A stretch of 64,000 nucleotides of DNA, from NCBI RefSeq assembly GCF_004214795.1, contig NZ_CP035928.1:1860001-1924000 (forward strand), written 5' to 3'. Shown piece after piece: positions 32,932 to 43,556 of this stretch (its first letter is position 1; each line of letters begins with the position of its first letter). The translations under genes were made by a program, and so were the position numbers. The DNA is from Malaciobacter pacificus (GTDB lineage: Bacteria; Campylobacterota; Campylobacteria; Campylobacterales; Arcobacteraceae). The notes beneath the pieces are model-generated. The model made no database searches, had not been told where the DNA came from, and worked only from the letters and a program-made list of their open reading frames with translations.

Positions 32932-33705
32932 TTACTTAGTTGGTTTAAATAGTGTTCCATTATTATGATTTTCATCACATAAAAAATCATATGCATTAGT
33001 TAAATCAAAGCCTGAAGATAAATACATTGGAATCCCTTTTTTCATTAGAAAATCTGCTGCTTTTAATTTAGTAACAATTCCACCTGTGGCAAACTCAGAA
33101 TTTGCAGTGTGTTTCATTTCTAATTCTTCAGGTTCAATATGAGTAACAACACTTAGAAGCTCAGCATCTTCATGCTCTCTAGGATTTTTATTATAATATC
33201 CATCAATATCAGTCAATATTGCTAACATATCAGCCTTAAAGTAATGTGCAACATGAGCTGCTAATTGATCATTATCTCCAAATACTAACTCTTCATTTGC
33301 AATTACATCATTTTCATTTATAATTGGTAAAACTCTATTTTCAAGTAAAATTTCCATAACATTTCGTGCATTTTTTGAACGTTTTCTAGAGTCAAAATCA
33401 TCTGCAATAAAAAGCATTTGAGCACAAATAATATCATGTTCTTGAAACATTTTTTTATAATGCTTTAGTAATAAAGGCTGTCCAATAGCTGCTAATGCTT
33501 GTTTATTAGCCAATATTTTTTTATCTAATTGTAATTTTGTATACCCTGCACCTACAGCTCCAGAAGATACTAAAATAACTTCAATCTCTTTTTCATTTTT
33601 TAATTTAGCAATTAAATCTACTAAATTTTGAATTCTGTTTAATGATAATCTTTTGTTTTCTTCTGTTAAAACAGCAGTTCCTACTTTAATAACTAAACGT
33701 TTCAT
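32932..33705 (-). CDS. proB: Glutamate 5-kinase (without PUA domain)
   Basis: A 257-aa amino acid kinase that phosphorylates glutamate, the first step of proline synthesis. [41 protein letters not shown] and [12 protein letters not shown] are diagnostic. It lacks the C-terminal PUA domain of E. coli ProB, as in Campylobacter. Its start overlaps the obg stop by 4 bp. No proA is present in the window. Confidence 0.93.
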   Translation of the reverse strand: MKRLVIKVGTAVLTEENKRLSLNRIQNLVDLIAKLKNEKEIEVILVSSGAVGAGYTKLQLDKKILANKQALAAIGQPLLLKHYKKMFQEHDIICAQMLFIADDFDSRKRSKNARNVMEILLENRVLPIINENDVIANEELVFGDNDQLAAHVAHYFKADMLAILTDIDGYYNKNPREHEDAELLSVVTHIEPEELEMKHTANSEFATGGIVTKLKAADFLMKKGIPMYLSSGFDLTNAYDFLCDENHNNGTLFKPTK

Positions 33706-34793
33706 TTACCTTGTTCCAATAAATCATATAAAGCAAAACCTAGTGGTTTTGTATTAACTCTAGTAACTGATGAAATTGGTAAAACAAAATATGGCTTTGT
33801 ATTATCAAATTTATTAAATGTTAAATCTTGAACATAATAAGGTAACTCTTTATCAAATCCAAACTCATTTGAATTTGATACTTCAAGTCCAATATCTTCA
33901 ATAAATTGTTTAACATCACTTACTAAATCTTCACCATAATAACCATCTGTTTTACTTAAAACAATAGCAAAATTTCTTCCTGCTAATTCAGTAGAGAATT
34001 TTTCTACTTCTTGTTTTAATACATTAAATTGATCAATCATTGTTCTATAATTTGCAACATCAATTACAAATAGTAAAGTTTTAGTTCTTTCAATATGTTT
34101 TAAAAACTCTAAACCTAAACCTCTTCCTTCAGCAGCTCCATCAATAATTCCTGGAATATCAGCCATAACAAAAGAGTTATAATCACCTACATTTACAACC
34201 CCAAGTTTTGGTGTTAAAGTTGTAAACTCATAGTTTGCAATTTCTGGAGTTGCATTTGATGTAGTTGAAATAAGAGTTGATTTACCAACATTTGGATATC
34301 CAACTAAACCAACATCTGCAATTAATTTTAATTCTAATCTAATGTTTTTTGTAAGACCTGGAAGTCCTGGTTGAAAATAAGTTGGTCTTTGATTTCTAGA
34401 GTTTTTAAAGTGAACATTACCTAATCCACCTTTTCCACCTTCTAAAAAAGTAACCTTTTGACCAACTTCTAAAAGGTCAAGTAAAATTTCACCTGTATCA
34501 TCATCAATAACCTGAGTTCCTGGAGGTACAATTAATACAAGTGGAGTTGCTGATTTACCAGTCATATTTCCACCCATTCCTTGTTTACCATTATCAGCTT
34601 TAAATACTTTTCTACCTTTGTAATTTGATAATGTATCAGTGTTGTTATCTACTTCAAAGATAACATCTCCACCTTTTCCACCATCTCCTCCGTCAGGTCC
34701 ACCTTTATTAACAAATTTTTCTCTTCTAAATGAAGCGCAACCTTGACCACCTTTTCCTGATGACACTGAAAACCTAGCGCTGTCTATAAACAT
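33702..34793 (-). CDS. obgE: Obg-family GTPase
   Basis: A 363-aa GTPase in large-subunit ribosome assembly. The glycine-rich Obg fold (about 1-157: [29 protein letters not shown]) precedes the G domain with GYPNVGKST (G1), [16 protein letters not shown] (G3) and LSKTDG (G4). The C-terminus has only a short extension. It follows rpmA after a terminator, so it may be read from its own promoter or by read-through. It overlaps proB. Confidence 0.96.
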   Translation of the reverse strand: MFIDSARFSVSSGKGGQGCASFRREKFVNKGGPDGGDGGKGGDVIFEVDNNTDTLSNYKGRKVFKADNGKQGMGGNMTGKSATPLVLIVPPGTQVIDDDTGEILLDLLEVGQKVTFLEGGKGGLGNVHFKNSRNQRPTYFQPGLPGLTKNIRLELKLIADVGLVGYPNVGKSTLISTTSNATPEIANYEFTTLTPKLGVVNVGDYNSFVMADIPGIIDGAAEGRGLGLEFLKHIERTKTLLFVIDVANYRTMIDQFNVLKQEVEKFSTELAGRNFAIVLSKTDGYYGEDLVSDVKQFIEDIGLEVSNSNEFGFDKELPYYVQDLTFNKFDNTKPYFVLPISSVTRVNTKPLGFALYDLLEQGK

Positions 34794-34861
34794 ATTATGT
34801 TCCTTTTTATAAATAATTAAAAATTAACAATATTAACTTTTAGTTATTCACAGTTTTTTTA

Positions 34862-34900
34862 AATAAAAAAAGGGTGCAGGCAAATGCCATACACCCTTTT
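34862..34900 (-). terminator. Intrinsic terminator after rpmA
   Basis: On the minus strand AAAAGGGTGTA pairs with TGCACCCTTTT (one G-T), with an inner GGCA/TGCC, followed by a long T-rich tract. It is 22 bp past the rpmA stop and 69 bp before the obg start. Confidence 0.9.
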
Positions 34901-34921
34901 CAAAAATACTAAAAGTCAGAA

Positions 34922-35179
34922 TTACGATGCTGCGTAAACTGAAACTTTTTTTCTTTTCTTATCTTTAATTTCAAATTTTACTACACCATCAATTAAAGAG
35001 TAGATTGTATGGTCTTTACCAATACCTACGTTAGCACCACAGTGAACTTTTGTTCCTCTTTGTCTAACAATGATGTTTCCAGCTCTTACAACTTCTCCAC
35101 CATATTTCTTAACACCAAGTCTTTTTCCAGCTGAATCTCTATTATTCTGAGTAGATCCTTGACCTTTCTTGTGAGCCAT
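34922..35179 (-). CDS. rpmA: 50S ribosomal protein L27
   Basis: An 85-aa ribosomal protein of usual length. The N-terminus [16 protein letters not shown] shows no cleavable extension of the Firmicutes kind. [25 protein letters not shown] and [11 protein letters not shown] are typical. It starts 25 bp after rplU with AAGGAG before the ATG. Confidence 0.98.
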   Translation of the reverse strand: MAHKKGQGSTQNNRDSAGKRLGVKKYGGEVVRAGNIIVRQRGTKVHCGANVGIGKDHTIYSLIDGVVKFEIKDKKRKKVSVYAAS

Positions 35180-35204
35180 AGTTTATCTCCTTATAATTTA
35201 TTGC

Positions 35205-35522
35205 TTAAGCAGCAATTTTAGTAATTCTAATTTTAGTGAAGCTTTTTCTGAAACCTCTTTTTAACTTAGAATCTTTTCTTCTTCTTTTTTTGTAAATGAT
35301 TACTTTTTTAGCTCTATTTACACCAGTACCATCTAATACTACTTCAGCTTCTACTTTCGCAGCAGATACAGCATCACCAGTTTTTAATTCACCATCGTTT
35401 AATGCGATAACGTCAGTAATTTCTAAAGTTTCTTTAGCAGCTTTACCAGTATAGTCAATATCTAAGATATCACCCTCAGACACTTTATACTGTTTACCAC
35501 CACACTTGATAATTGCGTACAT
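35205..35522 (-). CDS. rplU: 50S ribosomal protein L21
   Basis: A 105-aa ribosomal protein of normal length. [20 protein letters not shown] at the N-terminus and [19 protein letters not shown] near the end are diagnostic. GAGGAAAG precedes the ATG. It is the first gene of the rplU-rpmA pair and is separated from ridA by a 116-bp gap that probably carries its promoter. Confidence 0.98.
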   Translation of the reverse strand: MYAIIKCGGKQYKVSEGDILDIDYTGKAAKETLEITDVIALNDGELKTGDAVSAAKVEAEVVLDGTGVNRAKKVIIYKKRRRKDSKLKRGFRKSFTKIRITKIAA

Positions 35523-35638
35523 TTTCTTTCCTCTATTTCAATTCTTTAATGCTCTAGGTTCATAATTAACTATGCAAACTCTAATTTTCGAATCGGAATA
35601 ATATCTCAAATTAGTTTAAACTTTCTTTAAGTCAATTC

Positions 35639-36022
35639 CTAATGATAATCATTTCCCATTGCAATTGCATCAATCATAATTAAAGAGTCTTTTGGTAAAC
35701 CTTTAGCAGAAATTGTACTTCTAGCTGGTTTATGATCACCAAATGCTTCTGCAAAAAGTACATTTACTATTCCAAAATCATCAATATTTTCTAAATAAAC
35801 AGAAACTTTTACAACATTTTCCATACCACTTTCAGCATCTTCTAAAAGTGTTCTTAAGTTTGATAAAACCTGTCTTGTCTGAATTTTAATATCTCTTTCA
35901 ACCATTGTTCCATCAAGCGTTACAGGAACTTGAGCAGAAGTATAAATCATTCCATTTACTTTTACTGCTGGAGAGTAAGGACCTATTGCTTGTGGTAAAT
36001 TATCACTTTCTATAAATTTCAT
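35639..36022 (-). CDS. ridA: RidA-family enamine/imine deaminase
   Basis: A 127-aa RidA/YjgF protein of normal length. It hydrolyses reactive enamines and imines such as 2-aminoacrylate. AIGPYSPAVKVNGMIYTSAQ, TRQVLSNLRTLLE, KVSVYLENIDDF and the arginine motif ARSTISAKGLPKDSLI are conserved. It is cytosolic and probably trimeric. It stands between rplU and dnaG, probably as its own unit (AAAAGGTAAT before the ATG). Confidence 0.93.
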   Translation of the reverse strand: MKFIESDNLPQAIGPYSPAVKVNGMIYTSAQVPVTLDGTMVERDIKIQTRQVLSNLRTLLEDAESGMENVVKVSVYLENIDDFGIVNVLFAEAFGDHKPARSTISAKGLPKDSLIMIDAIAMGNDYH

Positions 36023-36098
36023 TATATTACCTTTTATTTAAGTAGTTTTTGCATTTTACAAAAAGTTTTCTACTAGAAAAATAAAAATAAAGAATTAA

Positions 36099-37733
36099 TT
36101 ATAAATTATAACTAACAAGTTTACCTTGTTTTAATTGATAAATATTATCTTTTAGTTTTCTAATCATTGTTGCTTTTTGCCTAAACTCCATTGTTTTATC
36201 ATATGAAATTGCTGTTAGTTTATTTGAATAAAATTTGTACAATAAAACTAATAACTCTTGTTTTAATCTTTCATCATCATAGTTTTCTAATTTTTCATTT
36301 AAAACAATTGCATTTAAAGATATATTATCAGGTTCATTCATTACTAGCTCAAACTCATTTTTATGAGTTTCAAACATACTTGAATCAACTAAATCTAAAA
36401 CCATATCTAATCTTTTTGGATTTTCTATAATTGATTTTATTATACAAAGTTCTTGGATATTTATTTTGCTTAAATTAACTTCAAATGTTCTTGCTTTTTC
36501 ACTACTTGTTTTAACAAGGTTTTCTCTAATATTTAATTTTTGTGCAATATATCTTTTATACTCATCTTGATAGATTAAACTTAAAGATTTTAAGTATTCA
36601 TTTGATTCATTTAAAGCTTTTTGTTTTTGGGCGGGTTCATTTATGTTATATTTATCAACTATATAATCAATTACATAAGTAATAAAATTTTGTGAAGAGT
36701 TAAACATTTTTTCTAACTCTTCAATTTTTCCATCATTTACCATATCAGCTGGATCTTTTCCATCCCCAAAAATTATAACTCCACCTTCAAATTCACTTTG
36801 ACTTAACATCACTGATGCTTTATAAGCAGCATTAAGTCCAGCTTTATCTCCATCATAAGCAAGTATTACTTTTGGTTCGCCTCTTCTTAATAAAGGTAAA
36901 TGATCAGTCGTAAGTGCAGTTCCAAGTGTTGCAACTGCTGTATTAAATCCCGCTTGATGAAGCATAATAACATCTAAATAACCTTCACATACTACTATTC
37001 TATTTTTCTTGTATATATGTTCTTTTGCAATATGATAACCATATAAAAGTCTTGATTTATTAAATATTTTAGTTTGAGGAGAGTTTACATATTTTGCATT
37101 ATGCCCGGTAATTGTTCTTCCACCAAATCCAACAAGCTTCCCATTAATAGAATAAATAGGGAAAGTTATTCTTTCAATAAACCTTGAATATAAACCATTT
37201 TGACCAGTATCAATAATTCCTAATTCAATGGCTTCAGTTAAATTATAATGGTTTGATTTTAAATAATTAATTGTTTCATGAGATTTTGGAGCATATCCTA
37301 TTTCAAATTTTTCAATTGAAAACTCTGAAATTCCTCTTTTATGGATATACTCTTTTGCAATATTATTACTAATAAAAAGCTTTTGATAATATTTATTTAT
37401 GTCTTCAATTATTTTTGTATCTTGTTTCTTTTGATTATTATTGTCATATTCAAGTTGAACATTATACATAGAAGCTAATTTTTCAATAGTTTCAGGATAA
37501 GAAAGTTTTTCATATTCCATTACAAATTTTATAGAGTCTCCACCTGCACCACAACCAAAACAATGATAAATTTGTTTTGCAGGACTTACAACAAAGGAAG
37601 GAGTAGTTTCACCATGAAAAGGACAACAAGCCTTAAAGTTTGCTCCACTTTTTTTTAATTCTAAGAATTGAGAAACAACATCAACAACATCAAGGTGATT
37701 CTTCAAATTTTCTATTGACTCTTTTTTTATCAT
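36099..37733 (-). CDS. dnaG: DNA primase DnaG
   Basis: A 544-aa primase. The CHC2 zinc finger (CCPFHGETTPSF, then IYHCFGCGAGGD) covers residues about 35-65. The core domain holds YAPKSHETINYL, FGGRTI and KYVNSPQTKIFNKS. The Toprim part has VVCEGYLDVIMLHQAG and AYDGDKAGLNAA. The C-terminal DnaB-binding part is divergent. Starts at TTG 37739 and ATG 37733 are both open; I choose the ATG, which gives MIKKESIENLK. It is divergent from a TPR gene, whereas dnaG is co-directional with the rnhA-rnc-aroC set in Campylobacter as I recall it. Confidence 0.95.
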   Translation of the reverse strand: MIKKESIENLKNHLDVVDVVSQFLELKKSGANFKACCPFHGETTPSFVVSPAKQIYHCFGCGAGGDSIKFVMEYEKLSYPETIEKLASMYNVQLEYDNNNQKKQDTKIIEDINKYYQKLFISNNIAKEYIHKRGISEFSIEKFEIGYAPKSHETINYLKSNHYNLTEAIELGIIDTGQNGLYSRFIERITFPIYSINGKLVGFGGRTITGHNAKYVNSPQTKIFNKSRLLYGYHIAKEHIYKKNRIVVCEGYLDVIMLHQAGFNTAVATLGTALTTDHLPLLRRGEPKVILAYDGDKAGLNAAYKASVMLSQSEFEGGVIIFGDGKDPADMVNDGKIEELEKMFNSSQNFITYVIDYIVDKYNINEPAQKQKALNESNEYLKSLSLIYQDEYKRYIAQKLNIRENLVKTSSEKARTFEVNLSKINIQELCIIKSIIENPKRLDMVLDLVDSSMFETHKNEFELVMNEPDNISLNAIVLNEKLENYDDERLKQELLVLLYKFYSNKLTAISYDKTMEFRQKATMIRKLKDNIYQLKQGKLVSYNL

Positions 37734-37815
37734 GCGCAATTATACTCTTTTATTATTTTATATGAACTTTTGTGATAATATAATTACTTAAAATAAATAA
37801 AGAATAAGGCTTGCC

Positions 37816-38865
37816 TTGGATAATATTGCTTTAGAGTACAGAGACCCACTATTTGGTGTCATAATTCTTTTTACTTTAATTTTTCTTATATCATTTTTCA
37901 CATATTCTTATGGTCTTTATAAAGAGAGACTTGCAAGAAAGGAATATAGAAAACTATACAAAAGATTTGAACTAGGAAAATTAAAAGAAGAAGATTATGT
38001 ACATTTATATAAAACATATAATTTACCCTTTGACTCAATTCTACTTTTAGCATCAACTTTTTTACATAAAGGTGATTATAATAAAGCGATTAATGTTTAT
38101 CTTACATTACTTGAACACGTAAATGACAGGGTAAAAAAAGAGGAACTTCTAGAACATTTAGGAATTACATATTTCAAAGGTGGATTTCTTCAAAGATCTA
38201 AAGATATTTTTTTAAGAATATTAAAATTTTCTCCTAGAAATAAAAAAGCATTAAATCATTTACTAATAATTTATGAAAAATTAAAAGAGTTTGATAAAGC
38301 AAAAGAGGTTGTAACTTGCCTAGAAGAGTTAGAAATAGATAAATCAAAAGATATTATATATTTAAAAGCATTAACAATAATTAATGACCCAATAATGTCA
38401 TATGAAAAAAAATCGGATAGACTTTTTGAAATATACAAAGAAGATACTATTATTGAAAGAATAGTTATATCTTTTTTACTACAATTCAATAAACAATTTT
38501 TTTGGGAAAATGTAGAAAAATTTGATTGTGAAAAAGTTATAGATTTGATGTGGTATTTAAATTTTGATGATATTAACTTTGATAAAGTTATTAAAAATGA
38601 TTTTCTTGTTGAATTGTATAATGCAAAAGGATATTTAAAAACAAAAGATCATAGTAATGATTTTGATTTAGATATATTAATCTTAATAAATAAACATGAA
38701 CACAAAATTGATGCCTCATTAGACTTTGAATTTATTTGTACATCATGTAAACATTCACATCCAGTTTTTGACACAAGATGCCCACACTGTCACTCTATTT
38801 TATCATTTGATGTAAAACATCATTTAAGCAAAGGATATTATGAAGCAAATCAATCTTTACAGTGA
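37816..38865 (+). CDS. LapB-like membrane-anchored TPR protein with C-terminal zinc ribbon
   Basis: A 349-aa protein with a TTG start (AAGG six bases upstream). One N-terminal TM (FGVIILFTLIFLISFFTY, about 13-30) precedes tetratricopeptide-like repeats (about 65-200; KGDYNKAINVYLTLL, AFKGGF-type pairs) and a C-terminal CX2C-X11-CX2C ribbon (CTSCKHSHP ... CPHC). This order of TM, TPRs and rubredoxin-like ribbon is that of LapB/YciM, which controls LpxC and LPS synthesis in E. coli. Sequence similarity is weak, so function is inferred from architecture only. It overlaps rnhA by 26 bp. Confidence 0.7.
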   Translation: MDNIALEYRDPLFGVIILFTLIFLISFFTYSYGLYKERLARKEYRKLYKRFELGKLKEEDYVHLYKTYNLPFDSILLLASTFLHKGDYNKAINVYLTLLEHVNDRVKKEELLEHLGITYFKGGFLQRSKDIFLRILKFSPRNKKALNHLLIIYEKLKEFDKAKEVVTCLEELEIDKSKDIIYLKALTIINDPIMSYEKKSDRLFEIYKEDTIIERIVISFLLQFNKQFFWENVEKFDCEKVIDLMWYLNFDDINFDKVIKNDFLVELYNAKGYLKTKDHSNDFDLDILILINKHEHKIDASLDFEFICTSCKHSHPVFDTRCPHCHSILSFDVKHHLSKGYYEANQSLQ

Positions 38866-39292
38866 TGGTTCTTCACTAGGAAATCCAGGACCAGGTGGTT
38901 GGGGAACAATCTTAGAGTACAAAGGGAAAGAGAAAGAGCTAAGTGGTGGTCAAGATAACACTACAAATAATCAAATGGAATTAAAAGGTGTTATTGAAGG
39001 ACTAAAAGCATTAAAAGAACCATGCAATGTTCATGTTATATCTGATTCATCTTATGTAGTAAAAGCTATCAATGAATGGCTAGTTGGGTGGGTAAGAAAT
39101 AACTGGCGAAATGCTAGTAAAAAACCTGTAAAAAATGTAGAACTATGGCAAGAATATCTTGAAGTTTCTAAGCCACATAATGTAACAGCGACATGGGTAA
39201 AAGGTCATGATGGACATGAGCATAATGAAAGATGTGATATACTTGCAAGAACATTTGCGGAAAATTTAAAAAAGGAGAAAAATAATGAGTGA
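38840..39292 (+). CDS. rnhA: Ribonuclease HI
   Basis: A 150-aa RNase H of normal length that cuts the RNA of RNA-DNA hybrids. [19 protein letters not shown] carries the first catalytic Asp, [13 protein letters not shown] the Glu, [12 protein letters not shown] the second Asp and [13 protein letters not shown] the last His/Asp. The start lies 26 bp inside the upstream gene; the next gene, rnc, overlaps its end by 8 bp, so translation is coupled. Confidence 0.96.
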   Translation: MKQINLYSDGSSLGNPGPGGWGTILEYKGKEKELSGGQDNTTNNQMELKGVIEGLKALKEPCNVHVISDSSYVVKAINEWLVGWVRNNWRNASKKPVKNVELWQEYLEVSKPHNVTATWVKGHDGHEHNERCDILARTFAENLKKEKNNE

Positions 39293-39965
39293 TTATTCAC
39301 AATTAGAGAGGTGTTTGGGTTATCAGTTTAAAGAAAAAAATCTGATAATCGAAGCACTTACGCACAAAAGCTTTAAAAAGCCATATAATAATGAAAGATT
39401 AGAGTTTTTAGGAGATGCTGTTTTAAACTTAATAGTTGGAGAATATCTTTATAAAAAGTTTCCAAAATCTAATGAAGGTGAATTATCTAAAATAAGAGCT
39501 AGTTTAGTAAATGAAACAGGATTTACTAAACTTGCAAAAGAGATAAACCTAGGAGATTATATCTATATTTCTAGTGCTGAAGAGAGAAATAAAGGACGAA
39601 CAAAAGCTTCAATACTTTCTGATGCTTTTGAAGCTATTATGGGAGCAATTTATTTAGAGTCAGGACTTGAAGTATTAAAGCCAATAATATTAAAACTACT
39701 TGAAGAATCTTATGACAAAATCAATTTGGATGTATTATTTAGTGATTATAAAACTGCTCTTCAAGAGATAACTCAAGCAAAATTTGCTTCAATTCCAGAG
39801 TATAGAATTGAGGGTTCATATGGACCTGATCATAAAAAAGAGTTTGAAGTTTCAATTTGGATTGATGGACAAACTTATGGAACAGCAAAAGGAAAAAGTA
39901 AGAAATTAGCACAACAAGCAGTAGCAAAAATAGCTATTGATATATTAAAAGGTGAAGAGAAATAA
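39285..39965 (+). CDS. rnc: Ribonuclease III
   Basis: A 226-aa RNase III of normal length. The nuclease signature [16 protein letters not shown] (about 36-51) and the second acidic site [16 protein letters not shown] are intact. The dsRNA-binding domain (about 155-226) ends in [16 protein letters not shown]. It processes rRNA precursors, and the paired flanks around 16S and 23S in this window are plausible substrates. AAGGAG precedes the ATG. It overlaps aroC by one base. Confidence 0.96.
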   Translation: MSDYSQLERCLGYQFKEKNLIIEALTHKSFKKPYNNERLEFLGDAVLNLIVGEYLYKKFPKSNEGELSKIRASLVNETGFTKLAKEINLGDYIYISSAEERNKGRTKASILSDAFEAIMGAIYLESGLEVLKPIILKLLEESYDKINLDVLFSDYKTALQEITQAKFASIPEYRIEGSYGPDHKKEFEVSIWIDGQTYGTAKGKSKKLAQQAVAKIAIDILKGEEK

Positions 39966-41038
39966 TGAATACATTTGGACATAGATTTAGATTTACAACT
40001 TTTGGAGAATCTCACGGTAAAGCCCTTGGTTGTATTGTCGATGGAGTACCTGCTGGAATTAAAATTGATGAAGAGTTTATTCAAAATGAAATGGATAGAA
40101 GAAAACCTGGAAAAAATAAATATGCAACAGCAAGAAAAGAAGGTGATGTAGTTGAAATACTTTCAGGAGTTTTTGAAGGCTTCACTACTGGTACTTCTAT
40201 TGCTATGGTAATTTTCAATGAAAACCAAAAATCAAAAGATTATTCAAATATAAAAGATCTTTTCAGACCCGGACATGCTGATTTTACATACTTTAATAAA
40301 TATGGAATTAGAGACTATAGAGGTGGTGGAAGAAGTAGTGCTAGAGAAACAGCAGCTAGAGTAGCAGCTGGAGCAATTGCAAAACTAATGTTAAAAGAAC
40401 TTGGAGTTAAAATTCAAAGTGGTATTTGTGAAATTGATGGAATTAGTGCAGAAGAGTTTGATTTTTCAAATGTAGCAGGTTCAGAAATTTTTGCCTTAGA
40501 TAAAAATGTAGAGCAAGCTCAAAAAGATGCAATAATGGCTGCAAAAAACAAACACAATAGTGTTGGTGGTGTTGCACTAATCAATGTATCAAATGTTCCA
40601 GTAGGTCTTGGTGAACCACTTTATCATAAACTTGATTCTCAAATTGCAAATGCAATGGTTAGTATCAATGCAGTAAAAGCCATAGAGATTGGTGATGGAA
40701 TCCTAGCTTCAAAAGTTAAAGGATATGATAATAATGACCAAATAAGAGCTAATGGATTTAAATCTAACCACAGTGGTGGAATGCTTGGTGGTATTTCAAA
40801 TGGTGAAGATATTAATGTAAAAGTATACTTTAAAGCAACTCCATCAATTTTTATAAAACAAGAGACAATAGATATTTATAATCATGAAGTTGATTGTGAA
40901 TTAAAAGGTAGGCATGACCCTTGTGTTGCCGTTAGAGGAAGTGTAGTAGCTGAATCTATGATGAGTTTAGTATTAGCTGATATGGTTTTACTAAACATGT
41001 CTTCAAAAATAGAAAATGTTAAAAAAGTATATAACTAA
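39965..41038 (+). CDS. aroC: Chorismate synthase
   Basis: A 357-aa FMN-dependent lyase making chorismate from EPSP, the last step of the shikimate path. [19 protein letters not shown] (residues about 13-31), [20 protein letters not shown] and [19 protein letters not shown] are family signatures; [10 protein letters not shown] near the end is also conserved. The ATG lies within the rnc stop. The 3' end overlaps the next gene by 23 bp. Confidence 0.97.
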   Translation: MNTFGHRFRFTTFGESHGKALGCIVDGVPAGIKIDEEFIQNEMDRRKPGKNKYATARKEGDVVEILSGVFEGFTTGTSIAMVIFNENQKSKDYSNIKDLFRPGHADFTYFNKYGIRDYRGGGRSSARETAARVAAGAIAKLMLKELGVKIQSGICEIDGISAEEFDFSNVAGSEIFALDKNVEQAQKDAIMAAKNKHNSVGGVALINVSNVPVGLGEPLYHKLDSQIANAMVSINAVKAIEIGDGILASKVKGYDNNDQIRANGFKSNHSGGMLGGISNGEDINVKVYFKATPSIFIKQETIDIYNHEVDCELKGRHDPCVAVRGSVVAESMMSLVLADMVLLNMSSKIENVKKVYN

Positions 41039-41777
41039 AATAATATTACTTTTTCTTTGTAAAGGCACTATTGCCTTTGCAACTTCTAATATACAAAAAC
41101 TAAAAATTGCATATCCTAATCATATAAAAGAGATAGCTGAAAATAAAATCATCTTTCATGATAATAGTGCTTTATTATTTGATGACAAAAAAGAAAAAAA
41201 CTTTTTTAAAAAGTTAATTAATCCTTCTTTAAAAGATCAAATGAGCATTAAATATACATCTGTTTTAGAAAATGAAAACTACATACCAAAAAAAAATGAA
41301 GACCCAGGAAGAATAAGAAATTATCAATTTTTCAAAAAAATATATGGTGCAACCCAAAAAGAAATAAAACAAAACCTCATAAAAATAAAATGGATGCCAC
41401 AAACTATAAATAAAACTTTATATGTTACTACAGTTAATAATATACATGAAAAACTTAAAAAAGTCTCTAATGAACTTGATAAATTAAGTCCTGAATTAAA
41501 ACAATTTGTTAATAATCCTGCTGGTACATATAAACACAGAGAAATAGCAGGGACTAATAGATTAAGTATGCATAGTTATGGAATTGCAATAGATATTAAT
41601 GTTAATAAATCGCACTACTGGAAATGGGATAAAAAAAAGAATAAATTCAAACATAAAAACTTGATTCCATTAAAAATTGTAAAAATTTTTGAAAAAGAAG
41701 GTTTTATTTGGGGAGGTAGATGGTTTCACTATGATACTATGCATTTTGAATACAGACCAGAACTTTTAATTAATTAA
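41016..41777 (+). CDS. Exported M15-family peptidase (D-Ala-D-Ala carboxypeptidase-like)
   Basis: A 253-aa protein with a Sec signal ([15 protein letters not shown]). The C-terminal domain has the zinc-peptidase pattern of M15 enzymes: [15 protein letters not shown] (His and Asp ligands), [19 protein letters not shown] (catalytic Asp-x-x-His, third ligand). Such enzymes trim peptidoglycan cross-bridges in the periplasm. The start at 41016 lies inside the aroC end, so the two are read together. A terminator follows. Whether it cuts D,D or L,D bonds cannot be told. Confidence 0.82.
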   Translation: MLKKYITKIILLFLCKGTIAFATSNIQKLKIAYPNHIKEIAENKIIFHDNSALLFDDKKEKNFFKKLINPSLKDQMSIKYTSVLENENYIPKKNEDPGRIRNYQFFKKIYGATQKEIKQNLIKIKWMPQTINKTLYVTTVNNIHEKLKKVSNELDKLSPELKQFVNNPAGTYKHREIAGTNRLSMHSYGIAIDINVNKSHYWKWDKKKNKFKHKNLIPLKIVKIFEKEGFIWGGRWFHYDTMHFEYRPELLIN

Positions 41778-41815
41778 TAGTTATTTAATCTTTTTTAATT
41801 ATAATTTCAAGCATA

Positions 41816-41847
41816 AAGCAACTCTTTGGTCAAGGGTTGCTTTTTTT
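41816..41847 (+). terminator. Intrinsic terminator after the M15 peptidase gene
   Basis: 11-bp stem AAGCAACTCTT/AAGGGTTGCTT (one G-T pair), 5-nt loop, then seven T on the plus strand. It ends the rnhA-rnc-aroC-M15 run. Confidence 0.9.
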
Positions 41848-41851
41848 ATAC

Positions 41852-42379
41852 TTACTTCTTTGGCATTTGTGCTAAATAGTCTTTATACTTAAGTTTATCT
41901 AGCTTTTCAATTTTTTCATTTACTTCATCTAGCATTTCTTTTTTATAAGCACTTACTTTCTTTCTAACTTCTTTTGACTTAACGCCAATCATTTGTGCTG
42001 CTAAAATACCTGCATTTTTTGCTCCATTAACTGCAACAGTAGCAACAGGAACTCCACCAGGCATTTGAACAATTGATAATAAAGAATCCATTCCTTCTAA
42101 GCTAGAACCTTTTACAGGAACACCTACAACAGGTAGTGCAGTCATAGAAGCAACCATACCAGGTAAATGTGCTGCACCACCAGCACCAGCTATAATAACT
42201 CTTAATCCTCTTTTTTCTGCTTTTGTAGCATAATTTACTAACCTTTGAGGAGTTCTGTGTGCTGAAACAACTGTAACTTCATAAGAAATACCAAATTTTT
42301 CACACATTTGTGCTGCTGCACTCATAACTGGAAGATCTGAATCAGACCCCATAATAATTCCAACTAATGGTTTACTCAT
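41852..42379 (-). CDS. purE: N5-carboxyaminoimidazole ribonucleotide mutase PurE
   Basis: A 175-aa class I PurE that converts N5-CAIR to CAIR in purine synthesis. GIIMGSDSDLPVM, VSAHRTPQRL and GAGGAAHLPGMVASMTALPVVGVPV are diagnostic; MPGGVPVATVAVNGAKNAGILAA follows. It overlaps purK by 4 bp (ATGA) and is the last gene of the sbtA-sbtB-purK-purE series. Confidence 0.96.
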   Translation of the reverse strand: MSKPLVGIIMGSDSDLPVMSAAAQMCEKFGISYEVTVVSAHRTPQRLVNYATKAEKRGLRVIIAGAGGAAHLPGMVASMTALPVVGVPVKGSSLEGMDSLLSIVQMPGGVPVATVAVNGAKNAGILAAQMIGVKSKEVRKKVSAYKKEMLDEVNEKIEKLDKLKYKDYLAQMPKK

Positions 42380-43530
42380 ACTTCTTTGCTCCCTTTTATT
42401 TTTAAGATTTGTTTTGCTTTATTCGCTTTATTTAATGCCTCATTAATATCATCATCTAATACAGTAACATGTCCCATTTTTCTAAATGGTTTCGTAAATG
42501 ATTTTCCATAAAAATGGAATGATAATTCAGGAATCTCTAAAGCATCATGAATTCCTTCAATAAATGGTTCACCTTCGTACCCTACTTCACCTAATAAGTT
42601 TATCATAACTGCTGGTGAAATTAATTTAGTTGAACCAAGTGGTAAGTTTGTTACTGCTCTAATGATTTGTTCAAATTGAGATGTTGCACATGCCTCTACT
42701 GTATAGTGTCCTGAGTTATGTGGTCTTGGAGCAATTTCATTAACTTGAACTTCTCCTGATTTTGTAAGAAATAATTCAACACCAAAGATTCCAACACCAT
42801 CTAAAGCTTGAATAGCTTTTATAGATACTTCAATTGACTTCTCTTCAATCTCCTTAGAAATGTTTGCAGGGGCCATAACTGAATCACAGATGTTTACTCT
42901 TTCATCAAATAGCATTTCAACTACAGGGTAACATTTAATTTCACCTTCAATATTTCTAGCTACTATTATTGCAAGTTCTTTATCTATATCAACCATTTCT
43001 TCTATAAAAGATTCAGCTTGTATCGCTTTTGTATTTGCATCTTCTTGACTTTTTAGTACTTGAACACCTTGTCCATCATATCCACCAAGTTTACTCTTTT
43101 GAACAACAGGGAAGCCAAAAGAAGCTAAGTCTTCAGGAGTTTTTACATCTTTATAAGCTGGAACAGGTATACCTTTTTCATCTAAAAGTTTCTTTTGTTC
43201 ATATTTATTTTGTATTAGTTCCATCACATAAGGAGAAGGAGCTATACTGTGTCCATTATCAAATAACTCTTTTAAAATAGTTGTATCAACATGTTCTAAT
43301 TCAAAGGTAGTAACATCGCTTTCTTGTACTAACTGCTCAAGTTTTTCTTTATCATAAAAACCACCTATTATATGTTTATCTGAAACTTGCGCTGCTGGAC
43401 AATTAAATGTTGGGTCAAGTATAGTTACATGGAAACCCATTTTTTTTGCTTTTTGAGACATAATTTTACCAAGCTGTCCCCCACCAATAATTCCTAGTTT
43501 TAAATTAGAATAATTAAAATCTTTGTTCAT
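42376..43530 (-). CDS. purK: N5-carboxyaminoimidazole ribonucleotide synthase PurK
   Basis: A 384-aa ATP-grasp enzyme that joins bicarbonate to AIR with ATP. LGIIGGGQLGKIM at the N-terminus, QKSKLGGYDGQGVQVL in the ATP-binding loop, ELFLTKSGEVQVNEIAPRPHNSGH with metal ligands, and the C-terminal domain are present. The product goes to PurE. It starts 26 bp after the PII-like gene; its substrate, bicarbonate, fits the transporter upstream. Confidence 0.95.
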   Translation of the reverse strand: MNKDFNYSNLKLGIIGGGQLGKIMSQKAKKMGFHVTILDPTFNCPAAQVSDKHIIGGFYDKEKLEQLVQESDVTTFELEHVDTTILKELFDNGHSIAPSPYVMELIQNKYEQKKLLDEKGIPVPAYKDVKTPEDLASFGFPVVQKSKLGGYDGQGVQVLKSQEDANTKAIQAESFIEEMVDIDKELAIIVARNIEGEIKCYPVVEMLFDERVNICDSVMAPANISKEIEEKSIEVSIKAIQALDGVGIFGVELFLTKSGEVQVNEIAPRPHNSGHYTVEACATSQFEQIIRAVTNLPLGSTKLISPAVMINLLGEVGYEGEPFIEGIHDALEIPELSFHFYGKSFTKPFRKMGHVTVLDDDINEALNKANKAKQILKIKGSKEV

Positions 43531-43556
43531 TTATCAACTCTTTTAAATTTAAATTT

